From NCBI GenBank assembly GCA_964605715.1, contig CAZSDV010000019.1, positions 1-36,015 on the forward strand: a DNA stretch of 36,015 nt, read 5' to 3'. This document shows, piece after piece, positions 24,770 through 33,509 of this stretch. The notes beneath the pieces were generated by a model. That model had not been told where the DNA came from and ran no database searches. It was given only the letters and a program-made list of their open reading frames with translations. The stretch comes from JAPUME01 sp964605715. Lineage in GTDB: Bacteria > Acidobacteriota > Terriglobia > UBA7540 > JAPUME01. Position 1 is the stretch's first letter, and each line of letters begins with the position of its first letter. A program made the translations under genes and the position numbers.

Positions 24770-25852
24770 ATGGGAGGCCTAATCCGTAAACTTACGTTTT
24801 TCTTGACGCTTTTTATTGTCCCCATCAGCCTCTTTGCCCAAGGAGATCGTGCCCTTCCAGTTCGGTTTACAAAGGTCCAGGACCGTCAAATCCAAGCAAA
24901 GGTGAGCCTGCCCGGGACCGTTGAACCGGTTACTTCCAGCCTCGTAGCGAGCGAAGCACCAGGAAAGGTGGTTGAATACCTTGCGAAAGAAGGTGCCATT
25001 GTCCAGAAAGGCGAAGTGCTGGCGCGCTTAAATACTACAACACTCGAGTACGAACTAAAGGCCCTAGAAGCAGAGCACCGCGAGGCAAAGGCAAGATTAG
25101 GGCTGGCTCAAAGCAACTTGAATCGAACTAGAAATCTTTTCAAATCGAAAATTGTTTCTGAGCAGCAACTTGATAACTCGCTGGCAGAATTTAATGCCTG
25201 GAAGGGTCGGTTTGAAAAACTAGGGGCTGACATTGACCGACTCAAAACCAACATTGAAAAAGCTACTATTCGCTCCCCTCTCAATGGGCATGTTGTAAGT
25301 GAACAAACTGAAGTCGGTGAATGGGTTTCAGAAGGAGGGCCCGTAGCCGAAATTGTCACCCTAGACCCCCTTAAAGTAAATGTGGACGTGCCAGAACGTT
25401 ATTATCGGAGCCTTCGCATTGGGAGCCAAGCACAGATAGACTTTAAATCTTTGCCGAATATAAAAATCCAAGGGCGAATAACAGCTATCATTCCTCAAGC
25501 TGATGTTGATGCTCGAACCTATCCAGTAAAGGTAAGAATTCGAAACCGTAGGGCACGTATTGGGGTGGGTATGCTAGCCACCGTCTCATTCCCTGCAGGA
25601 GATACCCATACAGTGAACCTGGTGCCAAAGGATGCAGTCACCACCCGTGGTTCGCAAAAGTTCATTTATAGAATCAACGGCGCGGGCATAGCGGAGGAAA
25701 TCTCCGTTGAAACCGGGATGGGTATAGGGGAATGGATCGAGGTTCAAGGATTGGACATCCGGTCTGGGCAACATATCATAACGCGTGGTAATGAAAGAAT
25801 TGTTTCTGGCCAACCCGTTCAAGCTCAACTCCTGGAGTACGCTCTCCCATGA
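24770..25852 (+). CDS. RND efflux periplasmic adaptor (membrane fusion protein)
   Basis: 360 residues with a signal peptide ending at LFAQ (about residue 24). A lipoyl half (VASEAPGKVVEYLAKEGAIV) leads to a helical hairpin at about residues 90-160 and the second half (ATIRSPLNGHVVSEQTEVGE), then a beta-barrel (VPERYYRSLRIGSQAQIDF). This is the HlyD/AcrA-like bridge between an inner-membrane RND pump and an outer-membrane channel. The stop overlaps the permease start by 4 bases (ATGA), so both are translationally coupled. No TolC-like gene is in the window. The ribosome binding site is weak. Confidence 0.92.
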   Translation: MGGLIRKLTFFLTLFIVPISLFAQGDRALPVRFTKVQDRQIQAKVSLPGTVEPVTSSLVASEAPGKVVEYLAKEGAIVQKGEVLARLNTTTLEYELKALEAEHREAKARLGLAQSNLNRTRNLFKSKIVSEQQLDNSLAEFNAWKGRFEKLGADIDRLKTNIEKATIRSPLNGHVVSEQTEVGEWVSEGGPVAEIVTLDPLKVNVDVPERYYRSLRIGSQAQIDFKSLPNIKIQGRITAIIPQADVDARTYPVKVRIRNRRARIGVGMLATVSFPAGDTHTVNLVPKDAVTTRGSQKFIYRINGAGIAEEISVETGMGIGEWIEVQGLDIRSGQHIITRGNERIVSGQPVQAQLLEYALP

Positions 25853-28800
25853 AAATCGTTGAATCAGCCATTCGCTTCCCTGTTACTACCGCGGTCGGCG
25901 TAATTCTTGTAGTGCTTTTTGGATTTATCTCCCTTTTTCGTATCCCAATTCAACTAACACCAAGCATGGACGAGCCGGAGGTTATGGTACGGACCCTCTG
26001 GGCTGGAGCAAGCCCTCAGGAAATGGAACGGGAAATTATTGATGAACAGGAAGAACAACTCAAAGGAGTGGAAGGTCTCCGAGAAATAAAGAGTGAGAGT
26101 GCTGAAAGCAGAGGGACCATTGAGCTCACCTTTCAAACTGGGACAGATATGGATACAGCCCTACTGAAAGTTTCAAACGCCCTAGAACAAGTACCCCGCT
26201 ACCCTGACGATGCAGACAAACCCTTAATTCGTGCTGGGAGCCCCTTTGCTGATTTCATCGCCTGGTTCTCGATAAAATCCGCAGATGATGGAAGATTTAA
26301 TGGTGATATTGCCACCCTATACAACTTCGTGGACGATTCAGTAAAACCACAATTTGAGCGAGTCTCTGGAGTTAGCCAGGTAAATATCTTTGGAGGCACC
26401 GAGGCCGAAATGCAAGTTATTGTAGATCCGGCTGCTCTGGCTGCTCGCCAACTAACACTTACTGAGGTTGGTGCCTCCCTCGAACGAGAAAATCGGAACT
26501 ACAGTGGAGGCGACTTCGACGAAGGGAAACGTCGATATGGGGTCCGTACGGTAGGAGAATATCAATCTGCGAAAGATATTGAAAATGTGATTATCGCCCG
26601 CCGTGGCGGAATCCCAATTTACGTAAAGGACGTTGCGGAGGTTCGACTAGGACACAAAAAGGCTCAGGCACGAGTGTGGGATAGAGGTGCTCGGGTCATG
26701 GGCATTGCTGCCACCAAGGAGCCCGGCTCCAATATTTTGGTCGTAATGGAAGGCCTGAAGCAGGCGATGGCCGAGCTTAATCAGGGGATCATGGCGGAGC
26801 GAGGGCTCGTACTCGAGCAGTCTTATGATTCCACTGAATATATACATAGTGCTATGAGCTTGGTCCGCCAAAGCTTGGTCGTTGGTGGAATACTTTCAAT
26901 TATCGTGCTTCTAGTCTTTCTTCGCAGCCCAACTAGCACTCTAGTTGTGGCGGTAGCAATCCCTATTAGCGTCATCGGAACCTTCTTAATGATGGTGTGG
27001 TTTAATCGAACACTAAATGTCATCAGCTTAGCAGGAATGGCCTTTGCGGTTGGCATGGTAGTGGATAATTCCATAGTCGTACTTGAAAACATCTACCGAC
27101 ACCGGCAAATGGGCAAGTCAAGCTTTCAGGCATCATATGATGGTGCGCGAGAAGTCTGGGGAGCGGTTCTGGCAAGCACCCTAACCACTATAGCGGTTTT
27201 TGTGCCAGTGCTCTTCGTTCAAGAAGAAGCTGGACAGCTGTTTCGTGACATTGCCATTGCCATTAGCTGTGCCGTTGGCCTAAGTCTTATTATCTCAATG
27301 ACGGTAATCCCTAGCCTTTCAGCCAAAATCTTGCGGGTAGCAAAACAAAATGAGATTAATGCATCTTCCCAAACCCAACAAAAAATATTAAACCTTAGTT
27401 CAATTGGCCGATCTATAAGTCAAGGAATCCCCAGGGCAGTTTACTGGATATGCGGAGGAACGTTAAGGCGCCTTGGTATAATTGCATGCCTAACGGCCAT
27501 TCCTATCTCCCTAAGCCTTTTTTTAATGCCAAAAACTGAATACCTGCCAACAGGGAACCGCAATCGGATTATGGCCTTTCTGCTTCCTCCACCGGGTTAT
27601 AACATTGAGGAAGTTTCCCGTATGCAAGATGTTGTGAAACCTCACCTCACGCCACTTTGGGAGAGCAAGCCTAACTCAAAAGAAGCCATAGAACAGCCAG
27701 GTGGGGGAATTAATGATTTCTTTTTTGTTGGCCGAGGAATTCAAGTCTTTATGGGCGCTGCCGCCCGGGATCCCAATCGAGCTAAGGAACTGATACCCGT
27801 CTTGAGAAGTGCCCTGTCCGGTATTCCTGGAACCATTAGCATTATTAACCAAGCTAGCCTATTCGAACGAGGACTAGGAGAGGGTCGCATGGTCCGCGTG
27901 GATCTTACCGGTCCAGACCTGAAAACCCTCATTTCGTTGGGTGGCATGGTTTACGGAAGCGTTAGAGAAAAAATGCCGGACTCCCAGGCCCGACCCATAC
28001 CAAGCCTTGATCTGGGAAATCCGGAGATTCAAATTGTAACCCATCGGCAACGAGCTGCCGATCTCGGCGTCTCCAATCGCGAATTAGGTTTTACAGTCAA
28101 TGCATTGGTTGACGGAATAAAGGTTAGTGATTACCAATATGAAGGGAAAGAAATTGACCTGATGTTGCGCGGAAGGGACGATTACGCAGACCAAACACAC
28201 CAGATTGAAAATATTCCAATTGCTACTCCTGGCGGGAAACTGGTGCCCTTGGGCTCCGTAGCAGAAGCACGGTTAACCAACGGACCGGTACAAATCAATC
28301 ACATTGAACGAGAGCGGGCTATTAGCATCGAAATAACTCCTCCTGAAACGATGCCACTTGAAGAAGCCATGGAAGTTATCAGGTCAGATATCATTTCCCC
28401 AATAAGGAAAAAAGGGTTACTATCTCCTCCTTATCATGTCCAAATGCGAGGAACGGCTGATAGACTCACACAAACCGCCGAGGCGCTTAAATGGAATTTC
28501 TTGCTGGCCCTGGCTATAACCTATCTCTTGATGGCGGCTCTATTTGAGAGCTTTCTCCATCCTTTTGTAATTATGCTTAGTGTTCCTTTGGCAGGATTAG
28601 GAGGATTTCTTGGATTAGCAGCTGTAAATTCCTTCCTCTCTTATCAGGCTCTAGATGTGTTAACAATGTTGGGTTTCATTATCCTAATTGGCATTGTCGT
28701 CAATAACGCCATCCTTATTGTCCATCAAGCATTAAATCACCTACGCCAGGAAGAACCGCTCAGCCCACGAGAAGCAATTCGAGAATCCGTGCGGAGCCGT

Positions 28801-29046
28801 ATCCGGCCAATCTTCATGAGTGTAACTACAAGTGTATTCGGTATGCTACCACTAGTGTTATTTCCCGGAGCAGGCTCGGAATTGTACCGTGGTCTCGGAA
28901 GTGTAATCGTGGGAGGGCTGATTGTCTCTACCCTTTTTACTTTATTCCTAGTCCCAGCCATGTTTAGCCTATCCATGGATCTAAAGAATGCGCTGGTGTC
29001 AAGGTTTCGCGCCCTCACCTTAGCTCATGAACAACCAGGAAAATAG
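25849..29046 (+). CDS. RND multidrug/solute efflux permease
   Basis: 1065 residues, about 12 membrane helices and two large periplasmic loops, the normal length of AcrB-type pumps. It expels substrates using proton flux. At the fourth helix, GMVVDNSIVVLEN has D but N where AcrB has its second essential aspartate (D408), and in the tenth helix VVNNAILIVHQ has N where AcrB has K940. This variant is common in the HAE-1-like groups of non-enteric bacteria and does not mean inactivity. FRLPIQLTPSMDEPEV-like start and GGTEAEMQV agree with the family. Coupled to the upstream adaptor; ends before the rplU promoter. Confidence 0.94.
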   Translation: MKIVESAIRFPVTTAVGVILVVLFGFISLFRIPIQLTPSMDEPEVMVRTLWAGASPQEMEREIIDEQEEQLKGVEGLREIKSESAESRGTIELTFQTGTDMDTALLKVSNALEQVPRYPDDADKPLIRAGSPFADFIAWFSIKSADDGRFNGDIATLYNFVDDSVKPQFERVSGVSQVNIFGGTEAEMQVIVDPAALAARQLTLTEVGASLERENRNYSGGDFDEGKRRYGVRTVGEYQSAKDIENVIIARRGGIPIYVKDVAEVRLGHKKAQARVWDRGARVMGIAATKEPGSNILVVMEGLKQAMAELNQGIMAERGLVLEQSYDSTEYIHSAMSLVRQSLVVGGILSIIVLLVFLRSPTSTLVVAVAIPISVIGTFLMMVWFNRTLNVISLAGMAFAVGMVVDNSIVVLENIYRHRQMGKSSFQASYDGAREVWGAVLASTLTTIAVFVPVLFVQEEAGQLFRDIAIAISCAVGLSLIISMTVIPSLSAKILRVAKQNEINASSQTQQKILNLSSIGRSISQGIPRAVYWICGGTLRRLGIIACLTAIPISLSLFLMPKTEYLPTGNRNRIMAFLLPPPGYNIEEVSRMQDVVKPHLTPLWESKPNSKEAIEQPGGGINDFFFVGRGIQVFMGAAARDPNRAKELIPVLRSALSGIPGTISIINQASLFERGLGEGRMVRVDLTGPDLKTLISLGGMVYGSVREKMPDSQARPIPSLDLGNPEIQIVTHRQRAADLGVSNRELGFTVNALVDGIKVSDYQYEGKEIDLMLRGRDDYADQTHQIENIPIATPGGKLVPLGSVAEARLTNGPVQINHIERERAISIEITPPETMPLEEAMEVIRSDIISPIRKKGLLSPPYHVQMRGTADRLTQTAEALKWNFLLALAITYLLMAALFESFLHPFVIMLSVPLAGLGGFLGLAAVNSFLSYQALDVLTMLGFIILIGIVVNNAILIVHQALNHLRQEEPLSPREAIRESVRSRIRPIFMSVTTSVFGMLPLVLFPGAGSELYRGLGSVIVGGLIVSTLFTLFLVPAMFSLSMDLKNALVSRFRALTLAHEQPGK

Positions 29047-29107
29047 CACTCTCAATCGGGATTTACGGCCTAGGTTTTTTCTCCTGCTTGCCATCTCTCT
29101 CCCTTGA

Positions 29108-29137
29108 TTGACAGTATCCTTACCGGAAAGCTATAAT
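29108..29137 (+). promoter_or_regulatory. Near-consensus sigma-70 promoter for the rplU operon
   Basis: TTGACA at 29108-29113 and TATAAT at 29132-29137 match the consensus exactly, with an 18-base spacer. Transcription would start near 29144, giving an mRNA leader of about 42 bases with GGAG six bases before the rplU ATG. This is the strongest promoter I see in the window and it fits a ribosomal-protein operon. Confidence 0.85.
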
Positions 29138-29185
29138 TCAATCATCGCGAACTGCTAATTAGTTCAATAGTTCCTTGGAGATATT

Positions 29186-29494
29186 ATGCAAGCGATAATA
29201 ATGGTAGGCGGAAAACAACAGCAAGTCACACCCGGAGAAGTCATTCGCGTAGAACGACTTAACGGAAATACTGGTGAAACTGTAGAATTCCAGAGGGTTC
29301 TGGCTATTAAAGATAAAAATATTAAACTGGGAAACCCCTTCATAAACGAAGCCAAGGTAAGCGGAGAGATACTGAAACATGGACGAGCCGACAAGATTCG
29401 GGTTCTCCGCTACAAACGAAAGAAACAGTACCGAAAGACGACCGGCCACCGTCAAGCCTATACAGAAGTTAAGATCAACGAGATCATGGCCTAG
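29186..29494 (+). CDS. rplU: 50S ribosomal protein L21
   Basis: 102 residues, full length. The start MQAIIMVGGKQQQVTPGEVI and the C-terminal KRKKQYRKTTGHRQAYTEVK, with its basic RNA-binding character, identify bL21, which binds 23S rRNA early in large-subunit assembly. The first gene of the operon, with an ideal promoter and ribosome binding site upstream. rpmA follows 51 bases downstream. Confidence 0.97.
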   Translation: MQAIIMVGGKQQQVTPGEVIRVERLNGNTGETVEFQRVLAIKDKNIKLGNPFINEAKVSGEILKHGRADKIRVLRYKRKKQYRKTTGHRQAYTEVKINEIMA

Positions 29495-29545
29495 TATTCT
29501 AATCCCAAGATTGGCTTTTCGATCAAATAACAGCGAGGAAAAGTA

Positions 29546-29809
29546 ATGGCACACAAAAAAGGATTGGGAAGTTCAAGAAATGGGCGTGATTCCAACGGGC
29601 AGCGGCTTGGGGTAAAGCGGTATGGTGGACAAGTTGTTTCTGGTGGTTCAATCTTGGTCCGACAGCGCGGAACTCGGATTAAACCTGGTACTAATGTCGG
29701 ACGCGGACGCGACGATACCCTATTTGCTAAGGTTTCAGGAACAGTGCAATACACAGACCGAGGAAGCCTGGGTCGCTTTGTAAGCATCCTAGCCACCGCC
29801 ACAAATTAA
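29546..29809 (+). CDS. rpmA: 50S ribosomal protein L27
   Basis: 87 residues, full length. The start AHKKGLGSSRNGRDSNGQRL and the following GVKRYGGQVVSGGSILVRQR are diagnostic of bL27, whose N-terminal tail reaches the peptidyl-transferase centre. There is no N-terminal extension needing cleavage as in Firmicutes. GAGGAAAA before the ATG is the ribosome binding site. obg follows 156 bases downstream. Confidence 0.97.
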   Translation: MAHKKGLGSSRNGRDSNGQRLGVKRYGGQVVSGGSILVRQRGTRIKPGTNVGRGRDDTLFAKVSGTVQYTDRGSLGRFVSILATATN

Positions 29810-29965
29810 CCCCTTACACCAACCCAGTGTGAAAAACTCCTTATTACTTGGAGTTGTAACCAGTATTGTTTTTTGAAAAGATCTAAACTGGCCATCTGTC
29901 AAGTTACCACCTGCGTTAAATAACTTCGGGAGAGTGCAACGTTTCCAGTTTTCACCACAATTATA

Positions 29966-31039
29966 ATGCTCATTGATGAGGTCAATATTCTAATAAAAGC
30001 AGGAGATGGAGGGAACGGATGCGTTGCCTTTCGTCGTGAGAAATTTATTGCTCGTGGTGGCCCAAGTGGAGGAGATGGAGGAAGGGGTGGCAACATTGTG
30101 ATTCAGAGCAACCCTCATATGAACACCTTGCTCCATTTACGTTACGCAAAACAATTTAAGGCTGAGCGAGGGCGTCACGGGGAAGGCTCCAATCGCCACG
30201 GGAGAAATGGAAAATCCTCTCTTATTGAAGTACCCGTGGGTACACTTATTTTAAATCCTGAAACTGGGGAAAATCTTTTCGATTTCTATAAACCCAAACA
30301 ACGTTTTAATGCAGCCGTCGGCGGATTCGGAGGTCGAGGGAATGCGAGATTTGCTAATTCTATCCGGCAGGCACCCAAATTCTCAACGCCTGGCCGCGAA
30401 GGCCAGGAGCTGCGACTGCGACTCATTTTAAAGCTGCTTGCTGATGTAGGTCTGATTGGGCTTCCTAATGTTGGGAAGTCTACCCTTATTTCAAGATTAA
30501 GCGCCGCTCGACCTAAGATCGCTGATTACCCCTTCACAACACTCGAGCCTCAGCTTGGCGTCGTACCTTTGGACGTGGCACGTTCCTTTGTGATGGCCGA
30601 CATTCCTGGATTAATTAAGGGCGCGCACAAAGGCCAAGGCTTAGGTACCCGCTTCCTCAAACACATCGAGAGGACCAGAATCCTGCTACATTTGGTTGAT
30701 ATTTCAGATCAATCAGATGAAAATATTGAAAAAAATTTTAAGATTATTTTAGACGAACTCACCTCCTTCAATCGAAAAGTAGCTGAAAAACCAACCATTG
30801 TAGTAGCATCAAAAATCGATGCAGTGTCTAACATTCAACGCTTAGCTTCCCTGCGAACATTTTGTTCCAAAACAAACCAGACTCTTTTCGAAATTTCCTC
30901 CCAAACTGGACAAGGCTTACCTGAATTGAAGGAGGGTATATGGGGAAAGCTTCAGGATATTTCCAAAGAAACAGAATTGATAGAGAGAGAGATTTCAGAC
31001 TTTAACCCTGATGAAAAACGTCCTCCTGAAAGTCGATGA
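29966..31039 (+). CDS. obg: GTPase Obg/CgtA
   Basis: 357 residues. The N-terminal glycine-rich Obg fold (KAGDGGNGCVAFRREKFIAR, GGPSGGDGGRGG) is followed by the G domain: G1 GLPNVGKS at 165-172, G3 DIPGLIKGAHKG at 212-223, and G4 ASKID near 280. It lacks the C-terminal OCT domain of some Gram-positive homologues, which is usual. Obg binds the 50S subunit, links ribosome maturation with growth and responds to (p)ppGpp. nadD starts inside its 3' end, so the genes are translationally coupled. Confidence 0.96.
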   Translation: MLIDEVNILIKAGDGGNGCVAFRREKFIARGGPSGGDGGRGGNIVIQSNPHMNTLLHLRYAKQFKAERGRHGEGSNRHGRNGKSSLIEVPVGTLILNPETGENLFDFYKPKQRFNAAVGGFGGRGNARFANSIRQAPKFSTPGREGQELRLRLILKLLADVGLIGLPNVGKSTLISRLSAARPKIADYPFTTLEPQLGVVPLDVARSFVMADIPGLIKGAHKGQGLGTRFLKHIERTRILLHLVDISDQSDENIEKNFKIILDELTSFNRKVAEKPTIVVASKIDAVSNIQRLASLRTFCSKTNQTLFEISSQTGQGLPELKEGIWGKLQDISKETELIEREISDFNPDEKRPPESR

Positions 31040-31682
31040 GAATAAACCATTGAAGATTGCTATTTTTGGCGGGACATTTGATCCAATTCATTTTGGACAC
31101 CTGAAGGTTGCGAAGGTTGCGATCCAGCGCTTTAAGCTGGATCGAATCTTATTTATCCCATCCGGATGTCCACCCCATAAAATACGAAGTTCCATTACCC
31201 CCTTTAATCACCGCTACAGTATGGTTTCTCTTGCATGTGCCAATAACCGTCGTTTTATTCCTTCGCTCTTGGAAGCCCCAAAGCCAGGAAATAAATCCTG
31301 TTATTCAGTAGACACTGTGGGACATGTCCGTCAAAATTTAAAGTCAAATGACGATCTTTACTTTCTTATCGGAATTGATGCATTCCTTGATTGCCAAACT
31401 TGGAGAGATTGGCAGAAATTATTTAAATTAGTAAGATTTATAGTTGTTTCCCGACCTGGATTTGGTCCAATCCCAAGTAAAGAGACTCAAGAAATCGAAC
31501 TCGCAGGAAAAGGAACGACGCTACACTACCTTAACGGGATCAGTGAAAGAGTTTCAGCCCGAACTATCCGGAAGGCTGCCCAAGGTTCCCGCTCAATCAC
31601 AAAATGGGTTCCGGACCCCGTCGCTGAATATATTCGAAAGCAGCAACTTTACTCTTCTAAGGGCAATTTGTTTCCAAAATGA
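31011..31682 (+). CDS. nadD: Nicotinate-nucleotide adenylyltransferase
   Basis: 223 residues of the nucleotidyltransferase superfamily. It joins nicotinate mononucleotide with ATP to form deamido-NAD in NAD synthesis. The signature GTFDPIHFGH is at residues 21-30, including the HxGH motif, and the C-terminal VSARTIRKA corresponds to the ISxTxIR motif. The frame overlaps the obg 3' end by 29 bases, which is long for a coupling overlap; a TTG at 31050 could be the true start, but it lacks a ribosome binding site. rsfS overlaps its stop by 4 bases. Confidence 0.94.
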   Translation: MKNVLLKVDENKPLKIAIFGGTFDPIHFGHLKVAKVAIQRFKLDRILFIPSGCPPHKIRSSITPFNHRYSMVSLACANNRRFIPSLLEAPKPGNKSCYSVDTVGHVRQNLKSNDDLYFLIGIDAFLDCQTWRDWQKLFKLVRFIVVSRPGFGPIPSKETQEIELAGKGTTLHYLNGISERVSARTIRKAAQGSRSITKWVPDPVAEYIRKQQLYSSKGNLFPK

Positions 31683-32023
31683 CTCCATATCTTCAACTTG
31701 TAATTAAAATTATGCAAGAAAACAACGCACAAGACATACGCCTTCTTGATATGCAAGAAGTTTGTTCTTTTACAGATTATTTTCTCATCTGCTCCGGCAC
31801 CTCTTCCCGTCACATACGGAGTGTAAGTGACTTGATTCTAGAGGGGCTGAAAAAATCAGGGGATCTACCCTCAAGCGTTGAAGGTTACCGCTCAGCCGAT
31901 TGGGTGTTGATTGACTTTTTGAATTTCGTAGTTCACATTTTCTCCCAGGAAACTCGTAAATTCTACAACCTGGAGCGGCTCTGGGAAACAGCCAATAACA
32001 TTAAAATTAAAGAAGAATGCTAA
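31679..32023 (+). CDS. rsfS: Ribosomal silencing factor RsfS
   Basis: 114 residues. The segments AQDIRLLDMQEVCSFTDYFL, ICSGTSSRHIRSV, EGYRSADWVLIDF and NFVVHIFSQETRKFYNLERL match RsfS/Iojap across its length. It binds L14 and prevents 50S-30S joining under nutrient stress. Its ATG overlaps the nadD stop (ATGA), so it is coupled; rlmH follows about 90 bases later. The nadD-rsfS-rlmH order is widely conserved. Confidence 0.95.
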   Translation: MTPYLQLVIKIMQENNAQDIRLLDMQEVCSFTDYFLICSGTSSRHIRSVSDLILEGLKKSGDLPSSVEGYRSADWVLIDFLNFVVHIFSQETRKFYNLERLWETANNIKIKEEC

Positions 32024-32113
32024 TTGAACTTCTCTATATTCTTTCCCTTGAAGACTGGTTTGATTCTAGGATAGATAGTGCCACTCCTTTGGAAGATTTT
32101 CTGTGAACCATTA

Positions 32114-32572
32114 ATGCAAATTCACTCCTGGTGGGAAGGAAAAACTAAAGATGAACACATTCGAGCTTTAATTTCTAAATATTTAAAACGTCTTCAAGGT
32201 TTTGTTGATTTTCGTTGTGAAGAAATAAAAGATTCCAAAAAAAAAGGTAAGATTTCCAAATTAACTCTCAGCCAACAAAATATAATCCGAAAACACAAAA
32301 AATCCTTCAAGGTGTTTCTTGACCCCCAAGGCCCTCAGATGAGCTCCGAAGAGTTCTCCCTTTGGCTAAATGAACATTCTTTGCGCGGTACTAAAAAAAT
32401 ACTTTTCCTGGTTGGTGGGCCAGAAGGATTTTCTTCTGCTTTTCTCAAGAACGCTGACATGCGTTTTTCACTAACTCGAATGACGTTGACCCATGAATGG
32501 GCACGGGTCCTTCTACTAGAACAATTGTATCGTGCATTTACAATCCTTCGTGGGCATCCCTATGGGCGCTAG
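32114..32572 (+). CDS. rlmH: 23S rRNA (pseudouridine1915-N3)-methyltransferase RlmH
   Basis: 152 residues from the ATG at 32114. SPOUT-fold methyltransferase that modifies pseudouridine 1915 in helix 69 of assembled ribosomes. Evidence is the late segments FLVGGPEGF, then MTLTHEWARVLLLEQLYRAF with the terminal HPYGR, and SKYLKRLQGF at the start. The N-terminus WWEGKTKDEHIRALI fits the usual VGKxKexYlxeai pattern, which supports this start; a GTG at 32078 would add 12 residues and has AGGA upstream. The tail HPYGR is slightly different from the common HPYHR/HPYHK. Confidence 0.9.
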   Translation: MQIHSWWEGKTKDEHIRALISKYLKRLQGFVDFRCEEIKDSKKKGKISKLTLSQQNIIRKHKKSFKVFLDPQGPQMSSEEFSLWLNEHSLRGTKKILFLVGGPEGFSSAFLKNADMRFSLTRMTLTHEWARVLLLEQLYRAFTILRGHPYGR

Positions 32573-32592
32573 AAGAATCTACTGAGGTAAAC

Positions 32593-33279
32593 ATGTGCGG
32601 CCGCTACACTCTGATAAGTGGGATGGTGATACTTCAGAACAGATTCGGATTCTCTCCTGACCAAGGAAATATTGAGCCAAGATATAATCTTGCACCGGGC
32701 CAGGAAGTCCCAGTAGTAATTCGCAAAGACGGCAACCTATTGTGCATGATGAAGTGGGGCCTGGTACCTTCTTGGACCAAGGAACCTTCAATTGGTTACA
32801 AAATGATCAATGCTCGTGGAGAAACACTCCTTCAAAAACCAAGTTTCCGAAAATCATTTTGCAATAGACGATGCCTAATTCTTGCCGACAGTTTTTACGA
32901 GTGGAAAAGGGGAGGGACCAAAGATAATAAATTTCCGATCCGCTTTTTCCTTCCTAACTTCGAACCCTTTGCATTTGCAGGGCTTTGGGATACCTGGAAA
33001 AAACCAGATGGAAAGCTGTTGTACTCCTGTACGATCGTTACGACAAAGGCAAACGCATTGATCTCGCCAATCCACGATCGCATGCCTGTAATTCTACAAC
33101 CAGAAAATGAGAAACTTTGGCTAGGCCCCAATTTAAAAGATATGGCCTCCCTTACTACTCTTCTAAAACCCTACCCAAAAAATTTCTTACGGGCTTACAG
33201 GGTATCTTCCATTGTAAATTCCGCTAAAAATGATTCTCCTGAATGCATAAAACCTTTAGTAAAATCTCAAACTAATTAA
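32593..33279 (+). CDS. SOS-response associated peptidase family (SRAP/YedK/HMCES)
   Basis: 228 residues from the ATG at 32593, with GAGGT six bases upstream. The frame is open to 32497, but residue 2 must be the catalytic cysteine, so this start is decisive. SRAP proteins form a covalent thiazolidine link with abasic sites in single-stranded DNA. Active-site residues are C2 (MCGRYTL), N73 (INARGETL), E103 (FYEWK) and H161 (HDRMPVIL); PRYNLAPGQ and WGLVPSW are also conserved. It follows rlmH by 20 bases and is probably the last gene of the operon. Confidence 0.95.
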   Translation: MCGRYTLISGMVILQNRFGFSPDQGNIEPRYNLAPGQEVPVVIRKDGNLLCMMKWGLVPSWTKEPSIGYKMINARGETLLQKPSFRKSFCNRRCLILADSFYEWKRGGTKDNKFPIRFFLPNFEPFAFAGLWDTWKKPDGKLLYSCTIVTTKANALISPIHDRMPVILQPENEKLWLGPNLKDMASLTTLLKPYPKNFLRAYRVSSIVNSAKNDSPECIKPLVKSQTN

Positions 33280-33412
33280 TTCTTATCTAGTATTTACCAG
33301 GAAAATAACTAAAAAATTTCCTCTGGAATACGCCGTTTAATATTAAGTGTTCAATCTTGTTACTCTTTTTAAGTTTTTGATGAACTTCTTTCTTAGCTAA
33401 CGGGCAAACTCG

Positions 33413-33426
33413 AGATTCTTGAATCT
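33413..33426. repeat. Perfect 14-bp palindrome upstream of the antiporter gene
   Basis: AGATTC, TT, GAATCT is located 84 bases before the ATG at 33510. No -35/-10 pair overlaps it clearly; a TTGACG at about 33448 might be a -35 element. A repressor site is conceivable; a chance palindrome in AT-rich DNA is equally plausible. Confidence 0.5.
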
Positions 33427-33509
33427 GAACATTTTTCTTAAGAGTACTTGACGCAAGGGCTCTATCTCGAACATCCTGTTAAGGGCCAGGGGATATTATT
33501 CATCTCATC

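Noticed and set aside
21738..29046. TetR gene as the local repressor of the RND pump
   Set aside because: Three unrelated genes and 3 kb lie between; the nearest likely unit is TetR-CPBP-aminotransferase.
29835..29874. AACTCC ... GGAGTT hairpin followed by T6 between rpmA and obg, as an intrinsic terminator
   Set aside because: The arms are only 6 bases, and the T run starts 13 bases after the stem. It would also interrupt a normally continuous operon.
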